From DSBG01 sp049975365 (GTDB lineage: Bacteria; Desulfobacterota; Desulfomonilia; UBA1062), in NCBI GenBank assembly GCA_049975365.1, contig JBNGDS010000076.1, positions 1-14,375 on the forward strand: DNA of 14,375 nucleotides, written 5' to 3'. Positions 1-7,835 of the stretch are shown piece by piece. Within the stretch, counting starts at the first letter, position 1. Every line of letters starts with the position of its first letter. The notes below the pieces were generated by a model. It had not been told where the DNA came from. It saw only the letters and a list, made by a program, of their open reading frames with translations, and made no database searches. Both the position numbers and the translations under genes were made by a program.

Positions 1-2415
1 GTACTGGCAAAAACCCACAGGTCCCTCAAGAAGGTGCGAATACAGGAGTTCACACTCCTGAGATTCCTGCTGAGCCAGGTTGACGAACCCTACGATCATG
101 TCCGACAGAACCTTTTCTTCATCCTCAACAACTCAAGAAACACCAGTCAGCTCGTGGGGAACCTCAAGGAGATCCTCTATCCTTCGCTGATTACAACGCT
201 GCGGAGAGAACTGGAGCAGGATGGCTACCAGCCCGATGAGTTTCTCGGAAAGGGTTCCTACGAATCGCTGGTCTATGATCTCTGGAATATCCCCGAGGTC
301 AAGGACATCCACAAGGAAAAATACCGCTCCATGGTCAAAAGCTGGGGAGAAACCCTGGAAAACTATGCGAAAGAATATTTCCTCGCCGTATCCCTGTGGG
401 AAGAGGCATACACCAGCGAGGAGGAGGAGCTGGGCTCTTGCCTCGAGATCATGAAAAATCCTCAGGTGCACATTTCAACCAGGCAGCTCCATGAGGCTGT
501 ACGATTCTACTATGCCCAGACCTGTCCGGAGGTGGAGAACCTCAAGAGCCTGGATAAACCTCTTATCATTCTCGTTTCCGGTGCCAGCGGAGTTGGCAAG
601 TCCACGATAGCAAAGGCCCTCAAACGGGCCTTCAACGTCCCCACATCATTCTCCACCGATCTCATAAGGGAGGATGTTCGCAAAATGGTCCCCAAAGACA
701 TCTGGCCGCAGGTCCATACATCGAGCTTCAAACTCGATGAGAACTCACGTCAGAGCCTCCTTGCCGAATATGAACGGGTTCGCGGTACACCGGAAGAACC
801 CGATTTCATGAAACGATGGGAGCGACAGGTTCTTGAACACTACTATGCCCACAGTCTGGTGATCCTCGAGGGTGTCCAGGCAACCATCAATCGTCAGATC
901 GAACGCAATCAGAGCCTGATCATCGAGGGCATTCCGCTGATCCCGGGAGTCCTCCCTGCCCGGTACTTCGATGATTCGAACATCATGCAGCTCATCGTCT
1001 CGATTGAGAGCGAAGATGACCACCTGAGCCGATGGGACACGCGTGCCCTGGAACAACCCCAACGCTACAAGGAAGGCTCCCAGCGCTACAAGCAGGATTT
1101 CATACCCATCCGGTTCATTACACGGCATCTTGAAACAATGGCCCGGGTCTGCTCAGTGAAGATGATTGACAACACCAATCTCGACGCGTCCGTACATGCG
1201 GCCATAGATCATGTGGGAGGGCCGGTGACGGACAAGTATGACTTCGTCCCGGACGATATCCGGAGCAGCGTATGCAGGTCTCTCGTGTACAATACTAGAA
1301 AGCCTCTGAGGTTCTGGGGGGCGTGGTGCACGGATATCGACGACACCGTGATACTTTCAGGCAAGATGCCCACACCAGGGCTGATGAACTCCATCAACGA
1401 CTTCATCAGTGCCCTTGCAGCAAAAAACATCGCATGGGTACCCATGTCGGGCGTGGCCTTTGAGAAGATAAAGCCGAGAATCCTCGATCAGATCGCTCCC
1501 GAATTGAAGGACTATGTGATCTTCTATGGTGGAGACGGCAGCAGCAAGTATTCATACTCCCCGGTCACACACCGGTGGGAAAAGGACATGGACTTCGAGC
1601 GGCTCCTGTCCGATGCCCAGTCCATCGCGATCATGGGCTCGAAGGAATTTGCATCTCAGCTCAAAAGTCACCTCTGCGTCGAACACCACCTCCCGGAGAA
1701 CAACGAACAGATCGATGCAGCGGTGAAACAGAGGCTCAAAGCTGCCCAGAAAATTCTGAAAAAGAACGGGCTCAGCACGAGCACAGGAATAATCGACTGG
1801 CTCAAGGAAGTCCTCGGGAGCCGGGGATTCGATCCAGGGCAGGCAGAAGCATACTACCGCCTCGGATCGGTCTCATGGATGATGCTGGGTGATATCGATG
1901 CCGAAAGCTATGCTGAGCCACCGGCACACGCTGTCCGCAGGGAACTCCTCGACCTCGTTGATGTGAAGCTGAAGGAACTCGATTTCCTCGCACCCCTTTC
2001 ACCGGAGGGCACGAAGGTCATAAAGCCCTTCCCTGGTGCACGGGGAATAAAATTTGTACTCGAATCGAACAGCAAGGAGCGATGCATCAGGGACCTCATC
2101 GAAATGCACGGCCTGCTCCCGGAAGAGATCCTGTTTGCAGGCAACGAGCTCTTCGAAGGGGGAAACGATTACGTGGTTACGAACATACGGGGACTAAACC
2201 TGCTTTCCTTCGGCCACAAGACATCCGAAGGTATTCCCTCTGGGGAATTCGGAGTGGATGCGAATCAGACCTGGTACACCGGGCTCGCACTGCTTCTCCA
2301 GGATCTCCCGGTGGATGGGGGTGAGGCGTGGGTCAATCTCCTGACAGATATCCAGCGTGGAGAGGTAACACTCCACACACTTCGGGAGTACGAATCCAGG
2401 AGATCGCTTCCATGA
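1..2415 (+). CDS. 2-phosphoglycerate-kinase-like P-loop kinase fused to HAD phosphatase (5'-partial)
   Basis: The protein is bifunctional in appearance. Numbering from the GTG at 34, residues about 174-395 form a P-loop kinase. Walker A is GASGVGKST (183-191), followed by TDLIRE and a Lys-Pro-rich entry strand, then an IIEG strand and an IPGVLP segment. This order, and the closing IDN segment near 379, match archaeal 2-phosphoglycerate kinases. Residues about 425-730 form a HAD phosphatase of the Cof/sucrose-phosphatase type: motif I DIDDT (D434 nucleophile, D436 acid/base), motif II S472, Lys K673, and motif IV with E705 and GGND (D712). An alpha-helical cap lies between motifs II and III. 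The roughly 170-residue N-terminal region is unassigned; its first strand-helix could be an ATP-cone-like fold. The frame is open to base 1 and GTG 34 has only a weak AAGAAG upstream, so the true start probably lies outside the window. It is followed after 94 bases by the dikinase gene. Substrate unknown; the assignment of both domains is firm, the function is not. Confidence 0.88.
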   Translation, partial: VLAKTHRSLKKVRIQEFTLLRFLLSQVDEPYDHVRQNLFFILNNSRNTSQLVGNLKEILYPSLITTLRRELEQDGYQPDEFLGKGSYESLVYDLWNIPEVKDIHKEKYRSMVKSWGETLENYAKEYFLAVSLWEEAYTSEEEELGSCLEIMKNPQVHISTRQLHEAVRFYYAQTCPEVENLKSLDKPLIILVSGASGVGKSTIAKALKRAFNVPTSFSTDLIREDVRKMVPKDIWPQVHTSSFKLDENSRQSLLAEYERVRGTPEEPDFMKRWERQVLEHYYAHSLVILEGVQATINRQIERNQSLIIEGIPLIPGVLPARYFDDSNIMQLIVSIESEDDHLSRWDTRALEQPQRYKEGSQRYKQDFIPIRFITRHLETMARVCSVKMIDNTNLDASVHAAIDHVGGPVTDKYDFVPDDIRSSVCRSLVYNTRKPLRFWGAWCTDIDDTVILSGKMPTPGLMNSINDFISALAAKNIAWVPMSGVAFEKIKPRILDQIAPELKDYVIFYGGDGSSKYSYSPVTHRWEKDMDFERLLSDAQSIAIMGSKEFASQLKSHLCVEHHLPENNEQIDAAVKQRLKAAQKILKKNGLSTSTGIIDWLKEVLGSRGFDPGQAEAYYRLGSVSWMMLGDIDAESYAEPPAHAVRRELLDLVDVKLKELDFLAPLSPEGTKVIKPFPGARGIKFVLESNSKERCIRDLIEMHGLLPEEILFAGNELFEGGNDYVVTNIRGLNLLSFGHKTSEGIPSGEFGVDANQTWYTGLALLLQDLPVDGGEAWVNLLTDIQRGEVTLHTLREYESRRSLP

Positions 2416-2494
2416 GAACGGACACCCTCTCCTTCCTGGGCCGCGGCAGTATCCGTGTGCGTCCCGAACCCTTCCAGTGAAGGCCTGCATACCT

Positions 2495-2500
2495 GGAGGA
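2495..2500 (+). promoter_or_regulatory. Shine-Dalgarno deciding the dikinase start
   Basis: GGAGGA lies nine bases before the ATG at 2510. The longer frame could start at GTG 2477, but nothing resembling a ribosome binding site precedes that codon, so ATG 2510 is preferred. Confidence 0.75.
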
Positions 2501-2509
2501 GACACACAG

Positions 2510-5500
2510 ATGCTACTCAAGGCACACCAGATCCTCGGCCTTGCGGGATACCCCCCGCTGGAGACTTTGAATGAAGCTCGGGAGATCCTCACACTCCTCG
2601 ATGGTGACGCAGGACAGTACAGAGTTCCCGGGGAAAGATCCTCCAGGGTGATCGATTACCTGGCAGGATGTCCCGATCTTGAGCCGTGCGTCAGAACTAT
2701 CCTTGAATCCTGCAGGACTCACCACAGAGACAGGAATCAGGCCGTGGCACCGGGGGGACCGTTCGCCACGGGCGGGATCATCATTGCTGCTCTCCCTGCA
2801 GGAAGTCCGTATGGGTTCCCATCCGCGGGAGATACACTGCCAAGGATTGCACTTGTCCGTCGAAGGAAGGTCGAGGATGCGGGTATCATCACCCTTGCAC
2901 TGCCGGATGCATACCTCGAAAGAATTCTGAAGAAGACGCGCTGGCTGCACCTCCTTGCCCAGATCGTGCTGCGGGAGATCCTCGAAGGATTCTGCAGTAC
3001 CTCCCGGACCAGGACCCGCATCAGCGAACTTCGGTTCAACTCGTTCGAAACACATGGTTCCATGCTCAGCGACCTCACTCGCGATATGCTCGAAACATGT
3101 GCAGATCAGCAGGACTTCTCCACCCTCGAACAGCTTGCAGGGAATTCTTCGGCCTTTCTGGAGGAAATCAGGGCTCTGCCTGGTGACGCCATGTCTCAAG
3201 AAGAGCGTGAATTGATGGGTGAGATGATCAGAAGCATTTCACAAGAGGCGGAATTCCTGCTGAACCTTTCCCGAATCGAGGATCATTCCACGGGCACCCC
3301 GTTGAACATCACACCGAAAGACATCATCTTCGAGACCACACGGGCTGAGCTCGCCGTTGAAGAATTCCCGGTCCTCTACACCCCCCCGTACCTGGCAGGA
3401 GCCCTGAAGAAGTCTCTCGAGACCGCGGGAGCGGGAAACGATCCGAACTCTGGTGTGCGGGTACTCAGAGACATCATTGCCTACAAGACGACGGAGGCCT
3501 CTTCAGCAGGCACAGATCTCCTGGATACAATACAGGAGTGGGTTGATCTCTACCTTGACTTCAGCGAGAAGAACATCACCTCGCTGTCCATTCTCCAGAG
3601 TGGAATCATGTCAGATCAGGATATCGAGGAGGTGAAATCCATCATCGAAGGCATGATCGATATCCTTCACGTCCTCTCCCGCGATGAATCTAGAGATTAT
3701 CTGCAAGAGTTGGCAGACATTCTGGGCATACACGGGGATGGAACGAGTGTCGCACTTGCCCTGAACAGGCTCATAAATCGTATTCACCAGGGTGTCCTCA
3801 AAAATGTCTTCGGGGTCTTCAAGGGCTGGAAGGCGCACATCAGCGAAGTGAACACCATTGCGAGCAAGGCGGTGAGCATCACCGTGGATCATGCCGGCCG
3901 AATCGAATACTTCCCTGCGAGCAAGGTGAATATCCTCGATTATTCAGGCGACTTCAGGGAAGGCAGAGCCGTGGTGGCACGCAAGATCATCGAAGCGTAC
4001 CTGACCACCAATATCCACCTCCGTGACAATTGTTACATCGATTGTATCTCGCACACTACCAAGGCGTGGTTTTTCGTGGATCTCGGAGTTCACGGAGCGA
4101 ACATCTTCGTGGACGTCGATCCCAACAAGGCCCTGATCACGGCGAGCTATGCCGAAGGCGATGTGGAAGACGGGAATATGGCACGTCTCAGACTCCTCAT
4201 GGACTGTCTGGAGGAACTCGGATTCGCGGTGACAAAAACCGAGATCACCCTGACGGCCAGGCTCGATGAAAAGAGCGCAGGCGTTCTTGGAACACACGAG
4301 ATCATACGTCGTGCCATTCGAACCATCCAGGCATTTGCAAGTGTTGCAGACTTTGACCAGGAGATTGAGGACGGACGGATTACCCAGCGATCCCTCAAGT
4401 TCCACAGCCAGCGGATCAGTTCCTCGGGCACGGGGTATCCGCTCTACCTGATGACAAAAGGTTCAATAGCCCTGAAAAAGCTCGCGGAACTCCTGACACT
4501 GCTGACTGTGGAGGTTCTCTCCACCCTGAATCAGGAACTCCTCAGGCTCGGCCTCGACCCGGTACACGAAGACGGCGCCGGTCAGAAACTGATCGATGCA
4601 GGGTTCAACCAGCAGATTTCCCTCGGTCTGAATCGGGGCAGATTCCTTTCCTATTCCCACCCTGCTATCGTACAGAATCCACTGTACGTCGAAGCTGATC
4701 CCAAAGAGGTCTTCGAAAGAATCGACGATCAGCCACTCTCGGATGAAATGGCATCAATGGTGACGATCCTGGACAAGATCACAGGATCTACTCCCATCGG
4801 GTCTTTTGACGGGAACCGTGTGACTGCAACCCGCCTAGAGCTGGTGGACGGGACCATCACCTTCTATGCCCTGAGGGATCAGAATACCTACCAGGCGCTC
4901 AACGCGTACGTGGTTGATGGTCCACGCCTGAGAAGGGTAAGCGGGTACGACAACCAGATACAGAACCCATCTGTGGTGAGAACGCTGCTCTGGCAGAACG
5001 GGTATAACCTGGATATGATCGAACAGTTCACCCAGTGGACCATGCCGAAGGTAATATCGCTCAAGGGTATCTCTATCCAAGGCATCATATCCTGCCCTGG
5101 ACTTGCCACAGGATTTCTCAAGAGGAACCGGCCGGAGCGAGGACCTGAAGATTTTCAGCACTCCATCTACTTTGACCACATCCTCACGCCACAAGATGTG
5201 GGAAGACTAAGGCATGCCTCTGGGTTCATCACCTCGGGAGATTCTATACTGTCCCATGCCCAGCTCACTGCCCGTACCTTCGGAAAGCCGGGGGTGATCA
5301 TCCCCGGTGCCCGCTGGACCGATGAAGGCGATGAGTCTTTTCTCGTCCTCCCGATGGGTACACACGGGTGTCGTGTTGGAGAGGGGCACATTATAACCGT
5401 TCATGGGTTCAGGGGAACCGTCACCATCGTCGGTGCATCCGAAAGGAAAGAGGAAGACTTCAGTACATCGATCAGCGAGGTCTTCTCACTGCTCATCAGC

Positions 5501-7297
5501 ACTGATGAGAATGATCACGACGAGAACGCTCCGGCCTGTCTGCGTGAAATCATTTCCCGTACTGACAACCCCGAGATCCTGAAGTTCATTGCCCAGGAAC
5601 TCTTTATTTCCACCAGTTCCCCCCGGGACAAACGCAGACCTGAGCTTCTGAGGTCTCTTCTCGATGACTCGCATCCTGAATTCAGAGACATGATCAGGGA
5701 TTTTCTGAGGGATATCGCTCTGGAAGACAGGGGGCGACAGAAGCGCGACATCGATATGGCACGCATGCGTATTGCCCAGACATCTGACATGAACGAGGCC
5801 CGTTTCATCAGAGACAAGATCGCCACACAGCTGACCCTTTTTGACGAGGTGGACCGCCTGCTCAGTGAACGACTCGCTCTGGCCCGCCTGGACTTTCACC
5901 GGGAGGCCGATGAAATTGCAGCCCTGTACGAGAGGCGCCTTCTTGCACATGTTCACTGTATCATCTCTGAGATTGAAACCACACTCGCCCCTGATGATGT
6001 GCCCATGGAGGGCATTGAGAGTGCATGGCAGAAAATCAGCCTGCTGTCGCGACTGAGTTCTGGGAGTCCATCAGGTGAACACCTATTGACAAGGATCTCG
6101 GCACAACTCCAGGCCAGGGTGAATGAGATCAGGAATTCCTTCCGGGAATCCTCCCGCAGATACGTGGTGGATCTCGGCGAAACCAGGGGCTTCCTGGCCG
6201 GGTACACGGGAAACAAGGCTGCCACGCTGGGCAGCCTCATGAACAGCCAGCCCGATCTCATGATCCCGGGTGGATTCGTCCTGACATCGCTCGGCATCAG
6301 GAAACTCCTGGACCACAATCAGGAGAAGATTCAACTGATTGACGCGCTCCTCCACGAGAGTCGCGTATCAGGGCCTGAACTTCTGGCAGAGGTGCGCGGC
6401 ATAGCAACAGGCCTTGCATGGCCATCGGAACTCAAAGATACCATCCTCGAATGTTATCATGAACTGGAGCGGGGGGCGGACACGACCACAAAGATCGCCG
6501 AGATCACGAGAATTGCAGAACGTTCAGGAATGTCTCTCCCGGATCTTTCACGCCTGGAAAACAAGGGAACATTCGATCAGTTGACCATTTGTGAGATGAT
6601 TCAGGCGATAGGCCTCGATCGGCAATCCATGGATAGCCTGTACGAGGTCTGCAGGTCGCAGTCCGGAATCTTCGTGGTGGTGAGATCTTCATCGGTGCTG
6701 GAGGATACCCACGAGGAGATGATGGCGGGAAGATTTAAATCGTATCCCTACATACGGGGGACGACCCTGCTCCTTGAGTCCATCCTCAGATGTCTTGCCT
6801 ACTACTGGGTTGAACTCTCTGCTGTAACCGACACCCAGCCCGTGCTTATACACACACAGGTCGAATCGGATACAGCCATGGTGATCAATTCCATCAATCT
6901 TGCGGACCAGCGGTGGGACGAGGTCATGATAAACTCTGCAAAAGGAGCAGGAGCAGGGCTCGTATCTGGAAGGACGGACAGCGATCTTTTTCTCGTGGAT
7001 GCCAATACCTTCTGCATCAGGCGCTCAGTGAACCCCAGAAAGAAAACCAGGACCGTCTTTGACCATGAAAAGGGCTACGGCACGAAAACAGCGCCCATAG
7101 AAAACAGCTCTGAGCAGATCAAGGCGAGTCTAAGCGATGGTGACGCGTCACAGGCAGCCCGCATTGCCCGGATGATCCACTCATCCCTTGGCTACCCCGT
7201 GGATATCGAAGCGGTCCTGAAAGACGGCACCATCTATGTGGTACAGGTGAGACCTATCGTTCTCCCGTTCTCCCGAGCAATCAAGCGTGCCAGATGA
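2510..7297 (+). CDS. Large permuted dikinase: unknown N-terminus, phosphohistidine swivel, C-terminal PEP-synthase-type ATP-grasp
   Basis: The protein has 1,595 residues from ATG 2510. Residues 858-868 (GIISCPGLATG) open a PEP-utilising-enzyme mobile domain. Its SILSHAQLTAR motif carries the phospho-accepting H916. Residues about 970-1225 are helical. A PPDK/PEP-synthase N-terminal-type ATP-grasp domain fills 1225-1590: G-N-K-A-A with K1236, the VVRSSS motif with R1392, AGRFKSY near 1406-1412, then D1565-I-E1567 and VQVRP with Q1579 and R1581. All key nucleotide-binding residues look intact, so an ATP-dependent His phosphorylation is likely. There is no C-terminal PEP/pyruvate barrel, so it should not be called PEP synthase or PPDK. 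The order swivel then ATP-grasp at the C-terminus is that of alpha-glucan water dikinases. The first 850 residues, largely helical with a beta-rich piece near 500-590, match nothing I recognise and may bind the acceptor. Probably co-transcribed with the upstream kinase-phosphatase gene. Confidence 0.9.
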   Translation: MLLKAHQILGLAGYPPLETLNEAREILTLLDGDAGQYRVPGERSSRVIDYLAGCPDLEPCVRTILESCRTHHRDRNQAVAPGGPFATGGIIIAALPAGSPYGFPSAGDTLPRIALVRRRKVEDAGIITLALPDAYLERILKKTRWLHLLAQIVLREILEGFCSTSRTRTRISELRFNSFETHGSMLSDLTRDMLETCADQQDFSTLEQLAGNSSAFLEEIRALPGDAMSQEERELMGEMIRSISQEAEFLLNLSRIEDHSTGTPLNITPKDIIFETTRAELAVEEFPVLYTPPYLAGALKKSLETAGAGNDPNSGVRVLRDIIAYKTTEASSAGTDLLDTIQEWVDLYLDFSEKNITSLSILQSGIMSDQDIEEVKSIIEGMIDILHVLSRDESRDYLQELADILGIHGDGTSVALALNRLINRIHQGVLKNVFGVFKGWKAHISEVNTIASKAVSITVDHAGRIEYFPASKVNILDYSGDFREGRAVVARKIIEAYLTTNIHLRDNCYIDCISHTTKAWFFVDLGVHGANIFVDVDPNKALITASYAEGDVEDGNMARLRLLMDCLEELGFAVTKTEITLTARLDEKSAGVLGTHEIIRRAIRTIQAFASVADFDQEIEDGRITQRSLKFHSQRISSSGTGYPLYLMTKGSIALKKLAELLTLLTVEVLSTLNQELLRLGLDPVHEDGAGQKLIDAGFNQQISLGLNRGRFLSYSHPAIVQNPLYVEADPKEVFERIDDQPLSDEMASMVTILDKITGSTPIGSFDGNRVTATRLELVDGTITFYALRDQNTYQALNAYVVDGPRLRRVSGYDNQIQNPSVVRTLLWQNGYNLDMIEQFTQWTMPKVISLKGISIQGIISCPGLATGFLKRNRPERGPEDFQHSIYFDHILTPQDVGRLRHASGFITSGDSILSHAQLTARTFGKPGVIIPGARWTDEGDESFLVLPMGTHGCRVGEGHIITVHGFRGTVTIVGASERKEEDFSTSISEVFSLLISTDENDHDENAPACLREIISRTDNPEILKFIAQELFISTSSPRDKRRPELLRSLLDDSHPEFRDMIRDFLRDIALEDRGRQKRDIDMARMRIAQTSDMNEARFIRDKIATQLTLFDEVDRLLSERLALARLDFHREADEIAALYERRLLAHVHCIISEIETTLAPDDVPMEGIESAWQKISLLSRLSSGSPSGEHLLTRISAQLQARVNEIRNSFRESSRRYVVDLGETRGFLAGYTGNKAATLGSLMNSQPDLMIPGGFVLTSLGIRKLLDHNQEKIQLIDALLHESRVSGPELLAEVRGIATGLAWPSELKDTILECYHELERGADTTTKIAEITRIAERSGMSLPDLSRLENKGTFDQLTICEMIQAIGLDRQSMDSLYEVCRSQSGIFVVVRSSSVLEDTHEEMMAGRFKSYPYIRGTTLLLESILRCLAYYWVELSAVTDTQPVLIHTQVESDTAMVINSINLADQRWDEVMINSAKGAGAGLVSGRTDSDLFLVDANTFCIRRSVNPRKKTRTVFDHEKGYGTKTAPIENSSEQIKASLSDGDASQAARIARMIHSSLGYPVDIEAVLKDGTIYVVQVRPIVLPFSRAIKRAR

Positions 7298-7311
7298 TCC
7301 AGCGGATCATC
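7293..7311. terminator. Hairpin over the dikinase stop codon, possible terminator
   Basis: A perfect 8-bp inverted repeat, GATGATCC-agc-GGATCATC, spans the TGA stop codon (7295-7297). It sits between convergent genes, as bidirectional terminators do. There is no T-tract on either side, so intrinsic termination is uncertain; it could instead stabilise the mRNA 3' end. Confidence 0.35.
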
Positions 7312-7370
7312 ACCATCCGAACACCTCCGGGTATTCTCCACGCCGACTGTACAGGGCATGGACAGCCACC

Positions 7371-7619
7371 TCAGACCCAGTATACCTTCGCCTCACCTTT
7401 TCTCTTTTTCTCGTTGTATTCGGCAAGTGCTTCTTCCCGGGGATAGATCTTCTCCGGATCACTCAAGGTGATGTGATTGTCGCAGTCTTCGTGGGGACAG
7501 CCCGCCCTCACCCACTTGAAGACCCGCGCGGCCCTTTCAACCGACGGCCTGACATCGGACCAGTAAATCTCGCTGTGACAGTTGTCGCACTTGAAATAGT
7601 ACACCACGTCTTTTTCCAT
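7371..7619 (-). CDS. Small zinc-ribbon-like protein, 82 aa
   Basis: This is an 82-residue protein of unknown function, the only gene on the - strand. It carries a Cys-X2-Cys pair (C11, C14) and a C-P-H-E-D-C pair (C41, C46), spaced like a zinc ribbon or zinc finger. The rest is charged, ending in a Lys/Glu-rich stretch (about 60-78). There is no signal peptide or membrane segment. ATG 7619 is chosen because AGGGGG lies seven bases upstream, and because the promoter at 7666-7693 would start transcription near 7659. The alternative upstream ATG at 7670 lies inside that promoter's -10 element. The gene is convergent with the dikinase gene and divergent from the SDR gene. An overlapping + strand frame (7287-7781) has no ribosome binding site and no recognisable features, so it is treated as a shadow. 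Zinc binding is inferred from the cysteine pattern only. Confidence 0.7.
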   Translation of the reverse strand: MEKDVVYYFKCDNCHSEIYWSDVRPSVERAARVFKWVRAGCPHEDCDNHITLSDPEKIYPREEALAEYNEKKRKGEAKVYWV

Positions 7620-7665
7620 CACGCAGCCCCCTGTGTTTGGGAGCTTCACTCCTGTATCCGAGTAG

Positions 7666-7693
7666 ACCATACCAGACTTGTCGGCACCGTCAA
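7666..7693 (-). promoter_or_regulatory. Sigma70-type promoter of the zinc-ribbon gene
   Basis: Read on the - strand: -35 TTGACG (7688-7693), 16-base spacer, -10 TATGGT (7666-7671). The expected start near 7659 gives a leader of about 40 bases before ATG 7619. The -10 continues as TATGGTCT, close to the TATAGTCT of the other two promoters in this window. Confidence 0.6.
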
Positions 7694-7791
7694 GCCGGGG
7701 AACGTCCCTCTTGTCTTCAATGAACGGAAATATGGAGGATTCCCTGATGAATCCACTTCGTGTACAATACCTTCCTGTTGATTCTTTTCAG

Positions 7792-7816
7792 TCTGTATGC
7801 AGTGAGAATATACAGA
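7792..7816. promoter_or_regulatory. Inverted repeat upstream of SDR gene, candidate operator
   Basis: TCTGTAT (7792-7798) and ATACAGA (7810-7816) form a perfect 7-bp inverted repeat with an 11-base gap, ending eight bases before the Shine-Dalgarno AGGAGG (7824-7829). Half-site centres are 18 bases apart, compatible with a dimeric repressor site or with an mRNA hairpin. The right half lies in GAATATACAGA, which recurs upstream of the acyl-CoA ligase promoter. A weak -10-like TACAAT lies at 7763-7768 with only a poor TTCCCT 17 bases ahead of it; no convincing promoter was found for this gene. Confidence 0.35.
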
Positions 7817-7835
7817 ATGATACAGGAGGCGCCCC

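Noticed and set aside
34..36. GTG 34 as the certain start of the kinase-phosphatase gene
   Set aside because: The frame is open to the window edge and only a weak AAGAAG precedes it, so the gene is treated as 5'-partial; GTG 34 remains possible.
520..2415. Polynucleotide kinase-phosphatase (RNA/DNA repair) for the fusion protein
   Set aside because: The kinase half follows the 2-phosphoglycerate kinase pattern, and the HAD half has a large cap typical of small-sugar phosphatases rather than the compact repair-enzyme phosphatase.
2477..2509. GTG start for the dikinase
   Set aside because: The GGAGGA ribosome binding site at 2495-2500 lies downstream of this GTG and fits ATG 2510 instead.
5081..7297. 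Calling the dikinase a PEP synthase or pyruvate phosphate dikinase
   Set aside because: Domain order is reversed and the PEP/pyruvate barrel is missing.
7763..7768. TACAAT as the -10 of an SDR promoter
   Set aside because: The only -35 at a proper distance is TTCCCT, which is too poor to call a promoter.
7287..7781. Open + strand frame of 164 codons after the dikinase gene
   Set aside because: No ribosome binding site, no motif, and it overlaps the Cys-patterned - strand gene that has its own promoter and Shine-Dalgarno.
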